Origin: DASRFR01 sp035651455
GTDB lineage: Bacteria; Acidobacteriota; Terriglobia; Terriglobales; Acidobacteriaceae
Reading direction: 5' to 3'
NCBI GenBank assembly: GCA_035651455.1
Contig: DASRFR010000056.1
Location: 1 to 5,359, forward strand
Length of the DNA: 5,359 nucleotides
A program made the position numbers and the translations under genes. How positions within the stretch are numbered: position 1 is the stretch's first letter; every line of letters begins with the position of its first letter. The notes beneath the pieces were generated by a model. It was given only the letters and a program-made list of their open reading frames with translations. It was not told the DNA's origin and made no database searches. Shown here one piece after another: positions 1 through 5,341 of this stretch.

Positions 1-168
1 GGCGTAAACAGCACCGTCGCCAAACTGGGTGGCGATCTCAAGGAGAAGCGTGGTCTTGCCCACCTGGCGGGGGCCGGTAAGGAGCTGAATCCGGCCCGGA
101 GCCGGCTCCTCGAGCCGCTGGAGGAGCGTCTTCCGGCAGGTCGTATAGCCGTTCGGGAACTCTGTCAT
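1..168 (-). CDS. DUF4143/COG1373-type AAA ATPase, N-terminal fragment
   Basis: Only the first 56 residues lie in the window; the gene continues past the left edge. Seen: the protein starts MTEFPNGYTTCRKTLL and carries a Walker A loop, GPRQVGKTT, at about residues 32-40, directly after a beta strand (RIQLL). The spelling GPRQVGKTT close to the N-terminus, after a short basic helix, is typical of the COG1373 ATPases (AAA_14 domain followed by a DUF4143 C-terminal domain). These are about 400 residues long, their role is poorly defined, and they are often found singly and scattered in genomes. The DUF4143 half is not visible, so the family call rests on the P-loop context alone. The ATG at 168 is chosen because it is the only start near the P-loop and sits at the edge of a palindromic operator. 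No Shine-Dalgarno precedes it, which fits a leaderless message. Confidence 0.8.
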   Translation of the reverse strand, partial: MTEFPNGYTTCRKTLLQRLEEPAPGRIQLLTGPRQVGKTTLLLEIATQFGDGAVYA

Positions 169-190
169 AGTCGAATAATTATTCGACTAT
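167..190. promoter_or_regulatory. perfect 24-bp palindrome, probable operator at the ATPase start
   Basis: The half-sites ATAGTCGAATAA (167-178) and TTATTCGACTAT (179-190) are exact reverse complements with no spacer. Symmetry breaks at 166/191. The element is much more AT-rich than its surroundings, covers the -10 box and reaches into the ATG of the ATPase gene (166-168). A dimeric regulator bound here would block polymerase and the translation start together. A site used for DNA mobility or replication is the alternative. The sequence itself does not show which protein binds. Confidence 0.75.
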
Positions 191-207
191 ATCCGCGACG
201 TTGTCAA
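178..207 (-). promoter_or_regulatory. sigma70-like promoter of the ATPase gene
   Basis: Read on the minus strand, a perfect -35 box TTGACA (207 to 202) is followed after 18 bases by AATAAT (183 to 178), which matches five of six bases of TATAAT. The -10 box lies at the centre of the palindrome. Only nine bases separate it from the ATG at 168, so a start site at the usual distance would leave a leader of about 2-3 bases. The boxes are seen; activity is inferred. Confidence 0.6.
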
Positions 208-210
208 GCC

Positions 211-463
211 AACAGAATCGGCCGACTGGCACCTGGTGTTGTTCGTACTGTCCTCATCCCCAGTGCCTTTGCGCGCTGGATCAAACCTGGCCAGAGGATT
301 GCGAGCTCCGAGTCCTCAAGGTGTGTCGCGAACCGTCAGCGAAGTAGCCGTGACAAACCTACTGGCCTTCGGCGGGGCCACGAGAGTCAGCGAAGGAGAA
401 ACTGCGTCAAACTCCGCGGCTGACTCTGCAGTGGACAGTGATCAGGACGGAATTCCGTTCTGA
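211..463 (+). pseudogene. decayed ssb-like (single-stranded DNA-binding protein) remnant
   Basis: No intact gene is visible, but pieces of an SSB pattern occur in order in different frames. In the frame of 268-300 the DNA reads FARWIKPGQRI, like the 'a-F-..-w-.-KkGqrv' strand of SSB. In the frame of 300-320 it reads CELRVLK, like 'veGeLrvrsy'. In the frame of 317-376 it reads GVSRTVSEVAVTNLLAFGG, like the 'dGvkRtvtEVvv.nlqfLGg' strand. That last frame continues through a Ser/Ala/Asp-rich linker to DSDQDGIPF and a stop, closely resembling the SSB C-terminal tip (acidic, ending DIPF) that recruits partner proteins. A 75-residue ORF from GTG 236 covers the last part but has no clear ribosome site. 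The N-terminal half is largely missing; NRIGRL at 211-228 may be a trace of it. SSB genes are common cargo of conjugative elements. The match is by eye; the last 50 codons are the strongest part. Nothing convincing is seen in 464-633. Confidence 0.42.
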
Positions 464-633
464 GCCGACTCGCGGGAGTTCAGAGAGAAAGAGACGGGCT
501 GCCAAAGAGTTCCAATCGAAGATTTGATGAATAAGCGTCAGGGCAGGACCCGCTGGTCGGAAAACCAACCGTCCGTGTCCCCAGGGCCGCTTTCCGGGCC
601 CGAAATCCTACCGTAACAGCATCTCCGGTCTGT

Positions 634-639
634 GAGGTG
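634..639 (+). promoter_or_regulatory. ribosome binding site for the 645 gene
   Basis: GAGGTG lies five bases ahead of the ATG at 645. It is the main reason to prefer this plus-strand reading over the overlapping minus-strand reading. Confidence 0.5.
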
Positions 640-644
640 AGATT

Positions 645-1058
645 ATGCGCGTGTTGAAGCTCGGGACTCTCAGGCTTTGGATGACGAAGAAACGGCTCGA
701 GGAGAGTCAGGTCCATCTCCAGATAAAATCATGCAAGACGACTCTGACAGCAAGCAAATTCAGGGATCTGCATGAATGGTTCGAAGAAGAAGAAACCCGG
801 CTCGTGCGCAAATCGGTTGTGTGGGCCCGTAAGCATGCGCCGGTCTTTGCCTTGGGGCAGATATGCGCCATCTGTGGCGAGGACCTGGACATGGACACCT
901 TCGGCACCAAAGAGATATACGTCAGAGTTGTCGGCCTTCGGCCTTTGGGAGTCGAGGACCCACAGGGGAAGATTTGGAATGGTGGCCTGGGATTCAGGCT
1001 TCGGAAGTTGACGGTCAAGGAAGAAGACAAACTGGGCCAGAAGTACCGTTCAGTGTGA
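645..1058 (+). CDS. hypothetical protein with a single CxxC pair (137 aa)
   Basis: I do not recognise the family. The protein is charged and predicted soluble, with no signal peptide or membrane segment. Residues 13-60 are a Lys/Glu-rich, probably helical stretch with an acidic patch (WFEEEE, 45-50). A cysteine pair, CAIC at 74-77, is followed by the acidic GEDLDMD. The C-terminal third (90-125) alternates hydrophobic residues as beta strands would (YVRVVGL, GLGFRLRKLTV). One CxxC pair is half of a usual zinc site, so metal binding would need other residues (His44, His64, Cys30) or a dimer. The start is set by the GAGGTG site upstream, and codon use looks coding throughout. It lies downstream of the ssb-like remnant on the same strand and converges on the J-like gene. 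That it is a real gene is likely; its function is unknown. Confidence 0.6.
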   Translation: MRVLKLGTLRLWMTKKRLEESQVHLQIKSCKTTLTASKFRDLHEWFEEEETRLVRKSVVWARKHAPVFALGQICAICGEDLDMDTFGTKEIYVRVVGLRPLGVEDPQGKIWNGGLGFRLRKLTVKEEDKLGQKYRSV

Positions 1059-1082
1059 GCCGAACTCCCCCTGTCAAACGAA

Positions 1083-1105
1083 CCTCCGAATCCTTCAATC
1101 GGAGG
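1083..1105. terminator. hairpin between convergent genes, possible terminator
   Basis: CCTCCGA (1083-1089) and TCGGAGG (1099-1105) form a seven-base-pair stem with a nine-base loop. It overlaps the TGA of the minus-strand gene and lies 24 bases past the stop of the plus-strand gene, where a shared terminator would be expected. No T-run follows on either strand, so intrinsic termination is doubtful. Confidence 0.3.
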
Positions 1106-2651
1106 CCGCCGCAGCCTCGGAGTAGTCGAGAACTTCGCCAAGGCGGGCTTTCAATTCTTTCAGCCATGCTCGTGGGTTTGCGCCGTGAATGAGCCGGCCC
1201 AAGAAGCCCAGCTTCTCAGCAACGTTGTCGCGGTTCTGTCGGATGTCCTCTTTGGTGACACTCGCGTAGACAGCGAGGAATAGGCTCATGTCTGCTGGCT
1301 TCGTGAACAGGTAGGTGGCGTGTCCGAGCTGCGGCGTTTCGACGACGGTCACGTTCTCCAAGTCGAAGATGTATTCAGATCGGAAGAGGTAGAGTCGGCG
1401 GGATCGCTGGCGAAGCTGGCGGTAAAAGAAGGCGTCGTAGTCCGGCCGCCAGGTGATCTCGGCGACGTCGAAATCTCCGGGGATGCCGAAGTCACCGCAC
1501 ATCTTCTGCAGCGTGGCTCTCTCGACTGGCCCGGCTTCAATGCGTGTGCGGACGCATTCGAGCGCATCGGCGAACTGGCCAAAACGATGATGGTCGTTTC
1601 GCGCCTTTCTGAATTGGTCGGCAATGTCCGCAGGGAGCGTGACTTCGATGCGGCTGGGAAGCGCCGTTTCCCACTGAACAAGCTCCCACTCGTCCCCTCG
1701 ACGACGGTATTTGCCGCTCTGGATAAATGTGGCTCGACCAGCGATTTTCGCTCCTACGAGATGCTTCCACTGGTTCCACGTGGCATCCCAGGTCAGAGGC
1801 AGCAAGGCTGAGTCGAAAAACACCTCCAGCTTGCGGCGAGCATCTCGATAGATTGCACGGTCGCTGTAGAAGGTTAGTCTGCGCAGGGGCAACCGAAAGT
1901 GTCGGTGCCTGCGCTCGGGCAGGAAAGAAAGTATCCGGGTCGCGTAGAACGTGGCGCCGTCGCGCGCAAGGTTGCCGGCAACGAGGAGTGAGCCAAAGCC
2001 GCCATGGGGAAACGGCGCAGGGGCGGCGGGATCAGCCATGAGTACGTCGTAAGAGGCGCGCAATTCGGGCTGGGCAAGTATGTTGAATGCCCGCTCGAGT
2101 GTGGAGAGGTCCTTGGGGGACGCACGCGCGGCGCGGAGTTCAAGTGTCCGGAGTTTGAAAGCAACCCTGATCTCGGCTGGGGACGCAGTGGGGCTGATTC
2201 GCAGTAGCTCATAGAAGGTGGGTTGCTGGTTCCAGGCACGCCGACGATGGCTCGCGTAGAAGTAATCCCGCAGCGTCTGGCAGCGAATGTGAATCGCAGA
2301 GATGCGCAGGTGCTGGCTCAAGACTTGTGCGGAGACGAAGAGATTCCCGCGCTTGTCCTTCTTGGGCTGCGCTGCGTAGCCGATCGGGGCCTGATAGATG
2401 TCTCGCCTTCCTTGTTGTGACCTTGTATTGCTGATGTAAATCTCGGTCCCGGCATCCGCGCTTCCGAGGGCCAGCGGAAAACGAACCTCATCTCCAGGAC
2501 TGGCGAAAGAAGCGAGGAAGCTGGAGAGCAAAATCGAGCTCCCGTCGCCGAACACACACTCCACCTTCTCGCCCACTTTGGCGGTCCTAACTACCGTGCG
2601 CTGACAGACTTCTGAGCGCGCGCTCTCGGCGATGACTGTTCCCGTTGCCAT
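1095..2651 (-). CDS. J-like domain protein lacking the HPD motif (518 aa)
   Basis: Seen: a J-domain-like segment at about residues 144-205, FYELLRISPTASPAEIR followed by AFKLRTLELR, then LERAFNILAQPELRASYDVLM. This reproduces J-domain helices I, II and III, including the closing 'LsdpelRa.YD' pattern. The His-Pro-Asp tripeptide that stimulates Hsp70 ATPase is absent; the loop reads ELRAARASPKD. The domain is therefore probably a structural or docking module (J-like) rather than a co-chaperone. The N-terminal about 140 residues (VGEKVECVFGDG, GDEVRFPLAL, GNLFVSAQVL) look beta-rich. The C-terminal about 310 residues contain many aromatic and basic positions (TFYSDRAIYRDARRKL, DYDAFFYRQLRQRSRRLYLF) and end in a helical Lys/Glu stretch; I cannot assign either. 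ATG 2651 gives 518 residues but has no clear Shine-Dalgarno. An in-frame TTG at 2690 with a weak AGGGG eight bases upstream would add 13 residues (ASAYSGATFCFH before the ATG). It is divergent from the methyltransferase-like gene. Confidence 0.82.
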   Translation of the reverse strand: MATGTVIAESARSEVCQRTVVRTAKVGEKVECVFGDGSSILLSSFLASFASPGDEVRFPLALGSADAGTEIYISNTRSQQGRRDIYQAPIGYAAQPKKDKRGNLFVSAQVLSQHLRISAIHIRCQTLRDYFYASHRRRAWNQQPTFYELLRISPTASPAEIRVAFKLRTLELRAARASPKDLSTLERAFNILAQPELRASYDVLMADPAAPAPFPHGGFGSLLVAGNLARDGATFYATRILSFLPERRHRHFRLPLRRLTFYSDRAIYRDARRKLEVFFDSALLPLTWDATWNQWKHLVGAKIAGRATFIQSGKYRRRGDEWELVQWETALPSRIEVTLPADIADQFRKARNDHHRFGQFADALECVRTRIEAGPVERATLQKMCGDFGIPGDFDVAEITWRPDYDAFFYRQLRQRSRRLYLFRSEYIFDLENVTVVETPQLGHATYLFTKPADMSLFLAVYASVTKEDIRQNRDNVAEKLGFLGRLIHGANPRAWLKELKARLGEVLDYSEAAAASD

Positions 2652-2776
2652 GTGGAAGCAAAACGTAGCACCGGAGTATGCGCTCGCCAAATAAGTAGCC
2701 CCTGCAGCCCGTAACCGTCAGTTCCGCAAGGGCTTACGTTGCTGCTGCTTTCACCTGTTTGGACGAGGAGGGTACC
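2652..2776. promoter_or_regulatory. divergent intergenic control region
   Basis: About 70-125 bases, depending on the start used on the left, separate the J-like gene from the methyltransferase-like gene, which are transcribed away from each other. Promoters for both must lie here or inside the N-termini. I see no convincing -35/-10 pair and no long inverted repeat. The call rests on gene arrangement only. Confidence 0.4.
2766..2771 (+). promoter_or_regulatory. AGGAGG Shine-Dalgarno fixing the GTG start at 2777
   Basis: A perfect AGGAGG sits five bases ahead of GTG 2777. A longer reading from TTG 2759 would place this site inside the coding sequence and has no such site of its own, so GTG 2777 is preferred. 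Confidence 0.8.
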
Positions 2777-3802
2777 GTGCGTCTTGCTGGGCGTGAGCGG
2801 TTGGGCTTCTATCCACTTCCAGTCGGAGAAGCCAAGCGCATCCGGGGAGTCCTGAGCTTTTCGAGCGGCCCGTGTGCAGCAATTGATCCCTGCATCGGGG
2901 ACGGTGTTGCGTTCCAGGTCGTGACCTCTGACGCGCAGGCGCGTCGTTACGGAATCGAGCTGGACGCCTATCGGGCCGAGCAGGCCAGCACGACAGTAGA
3001 CGAACTGATTCACGGGAACTGTTTCGATGTGCAGTGTTCGGTCGAGTCCTTCTCGTTGATCTACCTGAACCCTCCGTATGATTTCGAGGTTGGCGAGGGA
3101 AAGTCGCAGCGGATGGAGCGGCTCTTCTTGGAGCACGTGCACCGCTGGCTGAAGCCCGGAGGCATACTCGCGTTCGTCATTCCAGGACCGCGCATCGAGG
3201 AATGCAATGCCGCGCTCTCGGTCCACTTCAAGGACGTGCGCGTCTACCGGCTCACCGAGCCCGAGAGCGTGCGCTACAAGCAGATCGTTCTGTTCGGGGT
3301 TCGCCGCACGCGGAACGAGAGGGAGCGGCTCCAGGACTCCGACATCACCCGTGCCCGGCAATGGTACGGCTCACTGTCGAGAAATCCTGAGCGACTTTCG
3401 CCGCTCCCATCGGAACCCGATCACCAGTACGTTGTGCCGCCGGCGGAGCCGGTACGCATGGTTTACCGTGGGCTGCCGTTGGACCAGATTGAGGACTTGC
3501 TGCCGAAGTCTTCCGCATATCGTCAAGCCGCGCCCATTCTGTTCGCACAAGAAGCAGACATCAGCGGTCGGCCGCTAACGCCGCTGCACGGAGGACATGT
3601 TGGTCTGCTCTGCACTGCGGGAATGCTGAACGGGATCTTCGGCGAGGGAGAGGTCCGTCACATCGCGCACTGGCAGTCGATCAAACTGGTGGACAAGTCA
3701 GAGGAAGAAGAAGACGGGAAGACAATCATTCGAGAGAAGGAGCGGTTCTCGAATGAACTGACATTGGTCTTTTGCACAGGAGAGATTACCAGCCTGAAGT
3801 AA
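2777..3802 (+). CDS. DUF6094-like class I SAM-dependent methyltransferase (NPPY type)
   Basis: The 341-residue protein opens MRLAGRERLGFYPLP, as enzymes of this type do ('GfYpTp'). It has SAM-binding motif I, DPCIGDG, at 37-43, and an acidic end of strand 2, GIELD, at 59-63 for the ribose hydroxyls. The catalytic motif NPPY at 98-101 is preceded by FSLIYL. NPPY is the signature of amino-methyltransferases acting on adenine N6 in DNA, and also of some rRNA and protein glutamine methylases. HRWLKPGGILAFVIP (122-136) is the following strand-helix of the Rossmann fold. A second region holds PLTPLHGGHVGLLCTAGMLNG (about 267-287), which I associate with the DUF6094 family of mobile elements. The tail has an acidic run, SEEEEDGK (308-315). 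No target-recognition domain or nuclease is seen beside it, so a lone modification or anti-restriction role is possible but unproven. It heads an operon with the next two genes. The start is GTG with AGGAGG. Confidence 0.85.
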   Translation: MRLAGRERLGFYPLPVGEAKRIRGVLSFSSGPCAAIDPCIGDGVAFQVVTSDAQARRYGIELDAYRAEQASTTVDELIHGNCFDVQCSVESFSLIYLNPPYDFEVGEGKSQRMERLFLEHVHRWLKPGGILAFVIPGPRIEECNAALSVHFKDVRVYRLTEPESVRYKQIVLFGVRRTRNERERLQDSDITRARQWYGSLSRNPERLSPLPSEPDHQYVVPPAEPVRMVYRGLPLDQIEDLLPKSSAYRQAAPILFAQEADISGRPLTPLHGGHVGLLCTAGMLNGIFGEGEVRHIAHWQSIKLVDKSEEEEDGKTIIREKERFSNELTLVFCTGEITSLK

Positions 3803-3816
3803 CTCGTCCGCCAGGG

Positions 3817-3824
3817 AAAGGAGA
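3817..3824 (+). promoter_or_regulatory. ribosome binding site deciding the ATG at 3832
   Basis: AAAGGAGA lies seven bases ahead of ATG 3832. The same frame is open back to an ATG at 3772, inside the upstream gene, but that ATG has no comparable site. The 3832 start is therefore chosen. Confidence 0.7.
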
Positions 3825-3831
3825 CAAAAGC

Positions 3832-4275
3832 ATGGGTGATCGATGTTACTCAACGCTTGTTTGCGCCGAGCGAGACAGAGATGTTTTCGAGAAGATGGGC
3901 TACAGACTTGAAGAGTCGCTTTCAGCGGACGGGAATGAAATCCCCGGTGCGGTCGTAATGGTGGATGAGGAGGCCGCCAACGGAAACTATGACGAGCTGA
4001 CCGCATTGACGGGGATTCCTTTTTTGGTGTGCAACGGCTCCTGCCCGGGTGTTTACGGCGACCACCTCATTGTTTCGGATGGCAAGGAATGGCACTACTC
4101 CGAAGCGCTGCATGAGAGCAATTACCCCGCTGTCCGAGTCGAATTTGGCGGGGTGATCCGGGGTTCAGAGGTGGAAGACGCAAGGAAATACTGGATGGTG
4201 TATTCAACGGCTGTGGCCGCGATGGCTGGAGGAGACGAAAATGGAAAACGCGCACGAGCGCTTTGGAACCCTTGA
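3832..4275 (+). CDS. hypothetical protein, element-borne family starting MGDRCY (147 aa)
   Basis: A small soluble protein beginning MGDRCYSTLVCAERD, with no signal peptide or membrane segment. From memory, short proteins starting MGDRCY followed by a beta strand and a 'FE.mGy' helix recur as hypothetical genes in genomic islands and phages. I know no assigned function. Visible features are an acidic MVDEEAANGNYDEL segment (43-56), a glycine/cysteine-rich CNGSCPGVYGDHLIVSDGK stretch (67-85), and an aromatic region near WHYSEALHESNYPAV. Cysteines 5, 11, 67 and 71 could bind metal, but no standard finger spacing is present. It begins 29 bases after the methyltransferase-like stop and its last 35 bases overlap the next gene, so the three are probably co-transcribed. 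The tail GGDENGKRARALWNP is encoded over the next gene's ribosome site and may be constrained by that rather than by function. Confidence 0.75.
   Translation: MGDRCYSTLVCAERDRDVFEKMGYRLEESLSADGNEIPGAVVMVDEEAANGNYDELTALTGIPFLVCNGSCPGVYGDHLIVSDGKEWHYSEALHESNYPAVRVEFGGVIRGSEVEDARKYWMVYSTAVAAMAGGDENGKRARALWNP
4228..4234 (+). promoter_or_regulatory. internal Shine-Dalgarno for the overlapping 4241 gene
   Basis: GGAGGAG lies within the upstream coding sequence, six bases ahead of ATG 4241. It supports this start and suggests coupling to translation of the upstream gene, whose stop is 35 bases further on. Confidence 0.75.
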
Positions 4276-5119
4276 GTTCACGAAGCACGTGAAAGACACA
4301 ACCACGCGAATTCGCGTGTACATGGATCGGCTGATTGCAGAACCGGCGAAGGGAGACCGCGGGTCGGCCCCTGCTCATCTTTTCTCCGTGTTGGGGAGCG
4401 ATGCGGAAATTGCCGCCTTGTGGGCGGCAGTGACCGAGGGGGCGTACTTTCAGGTTCAGCTTCCAGGACGTGCTGCATTCGCAGCTTCTCTTGGGCCCGA
4501 AGCCCAGTCTTTTCGCGGGAGTGTGATCATCCAGGGGCGCAATCGTCCAGTCCGCCATTTGGTGGCCCTATCAGCGGAGTTGCTGAAAACGCGGCCGGGA
4601 GCCGACCGCGAGGGGAAGCGTACCATTCTGTACGACAACGACCCGGCATTTGTGCTCTATCGCGTGTCGCGCCGCTTCGGCTTGCCCGTCGTTCCCGAGT
4701 GGGCGTCGTGGTTCATGCGAGAGCTTGAGCGGCGGAAGGCCCTCCAGCCATTACTGGGGCTGGGATGCTCGCCTGTGCTGGTGAAAGGAAACAAGGAACG
4801 GTTTCTTCGTTGGATTGGCAAGGCTCTCAAGGAGCGCACGATCTCCATACCTGAGGATGGCAATGGGACAGTTTCGTGGAAGTTGCCGCAAAGCCTCCGT
4901 GAGGGAGCCGACGCCGCCGACCACATGTTGACGGCCGACGGCACGAGGAGCATGTTGTCGCATTTTTGTTCGCAATCTCTTGCGCTTTTCCGCGACTCTT
5001 GCTGCATCCTCACGACTGCTCAGGAGGTGTTACTAGCGCGTTCTCTTTTCTGCCAGATGCTTCGCAACGTTTTCCGCTTTCCACAACAACATCGCAGGAT
5101 GATGGCGCACACGCCCTGA
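4241..5119 (+). CDS. hypothetical protein, third gene of the operon, with probable replaced C-terminus (292 aa)
   Basis: Family not recognised. The first about 215 residues look like a genuine mixed alpha/beta protein: SDAEIAALWAAVTEGAYFQV (53-72), then HLVALSAELL (106-115). These are followed by YDNDPAFVLYRVSRRFGLPVVPEWASWFMRELERRKA, with an aromatic/acidic core, and PVLVKGNKERFLRWIGKALKERTISIP (178-204), which looks like a final helix and strand. From about residue 241 (FCSQSLALFRDSCCILTT) the composition turns rich in Ser, Cys, Leu and Phe, and third-position GC drops. The last 28 codons are read from DNA antisense to the AbiEii-like ORF. The simplest reading is that the native gene was cut near 4960 and now runs to a chance stop. 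The start is firm (ATG with GGAGGAG six bases ahead). It overlaps the upstream gene by 35 bases, indicating translational coupling. No signal peptide or membrane span is seen. Confidence 0.65.
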   Translation: MENAHERFGTLEFTKHVKDTTTRIRVYMDRLIAEPAKGDRGSAPAHLFSVLGSDAEIAALWAAVTEGAYFQVQLPGRAAFAASLGPEAQSFRGSVIIQGRNRPVRHLVALSAELLKTRPGADREGKRTILYDNDPAFVLYRVSRRFGLPVVPEWASWFMRELERRKALQPLLGLGCSPVLVKGNKERFLRWIGKALKERTISIPEDGNGTVSWKLPQSLREGADAADHMLTADGTRSMLSHFCSQSLALFRDSCCILTTAQEVLLARSLFCQMLRNVFRFPQQHRRMMAHTP

Positions 5120-5341
5120 GGTCTCCGCTTGGTCGGGAAAGAGCAGCGCCGGCTCGTATCGGCCCGCAGCTATTGCTTCGAGGTAAGCGACTTCGGTTTT
5201 GGGATTCAGGATCGCAGTAAGAATAGGCCGAACCAGTTCCAACATCTCATCGGCACTCGGACGGTCGTCGGCCCGCAGCCGGGGGTATAACCTCAGATTT
5301 CCGATTCTAAAGTCGGCAATAATGCTGTTCAAGATATTCAT
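5033..5341 (-). CDS. C-terminal fragment resembling AbiEii/AbiGii (DUF1814) nucleotidyltransferase toxin
   Basis: A 102-residue ORF. The second half, FPDQAETSGRVRHHPAMLLW followed by KAENVAKHL, resembles the C-terminal end of DUF1814 (AbiEii/AbiGii-toxin) proteins, where a 'LLFpD....ri..HPaLlWK..Nv' pattern closes a chain of about 250-300 residues. The nucleotidyltransferase core, with its GG/S and DxD residues, would lie upstream and is not in this ORF. Just upstream an in-frame TGA (5353-5351) blocks extension. The ATG at 5341 lacks a Shine-Dalgarno, so the piece is probably a truncated or frameshifted remnant rather than a working toxin. It could instead be a small intact gene starting MNILNSIIADFRIGNLRLYP. 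No partner antitoxin is visible. The family call is from memory of the motif and is moderate at best. It overlaps the plus-strand operon tail to tail by 87 bases. Confidence 0.45.
   Translation of the reverse strand: MNILNSIIADFRIGNLRLYPRLRADDRPSADEMLELVRPILTAILNPKTEVAYLEAIAAGRYEPALLFPDQAETSGRVRHHPAMLLWKAENVAKHLAEKRTR

Noticed and set aside
584..601. GGGCC/GGCCC hairpin in the non-coding gap
   Set aside because: A five-base stem with an eight-base loop and no T-run. Too weak to call a terminator or an RNA element.
933..943. GGCC-TTC-GGCC small palindrome
   Set aside because: It is a four-base stem with a three-base loop inside a coding region, expected by chance in GC-rich DNA.
707..1141. 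Minus-strand ORF of 144 residues opposite the 645 gene
   Set aside because: It is rich in Arg, Ser and Pro, as antisense readings are. It has no good ribosome site and overlaps the end of the J-like gene on the same strand. The plus-strand reading has the better start site and a more protein-like composition.
1320..1811. Plus-strand ORF of 163 residues inside the J-like gene
   Set aside because: It lies wholly antisense to the long J-like coding sequence, which shows a recognisable domain. It is treated as a mirror reading.
2759..2776. Upstream TTG start for the methyltransferase-like gene
   Set aside because: It would add six residues encoded over the AGGAGG site. The GTG at 2777 is five bases from that site and gives the family-like N-terminus MRLAGRERLGFYPLP.
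2591..3361. Minus-strand ORF of 256 residues opposite the methyltransferase-like gene
   Set aside because: The plus strand carries the DPCIGDG and NPPY motifs and a perfect Shine-Dalgarno. The minus reading overlaps two real genes and shows no motif.
4067..4558. Minus-strand ORF of 163 residues
   Set aside because: It is antisense to two plus-strand genes with strong ribosome sites, and its composition (Arg, Pro, Ser, His) is typical of shadow frames.
4924..4957. CATGTTG direct repeat (4924-4930 and 4951-4957) near the proposed junction
   Set aside because: Seven bases is too short to claim as a target-site duplication or attachment repeat.
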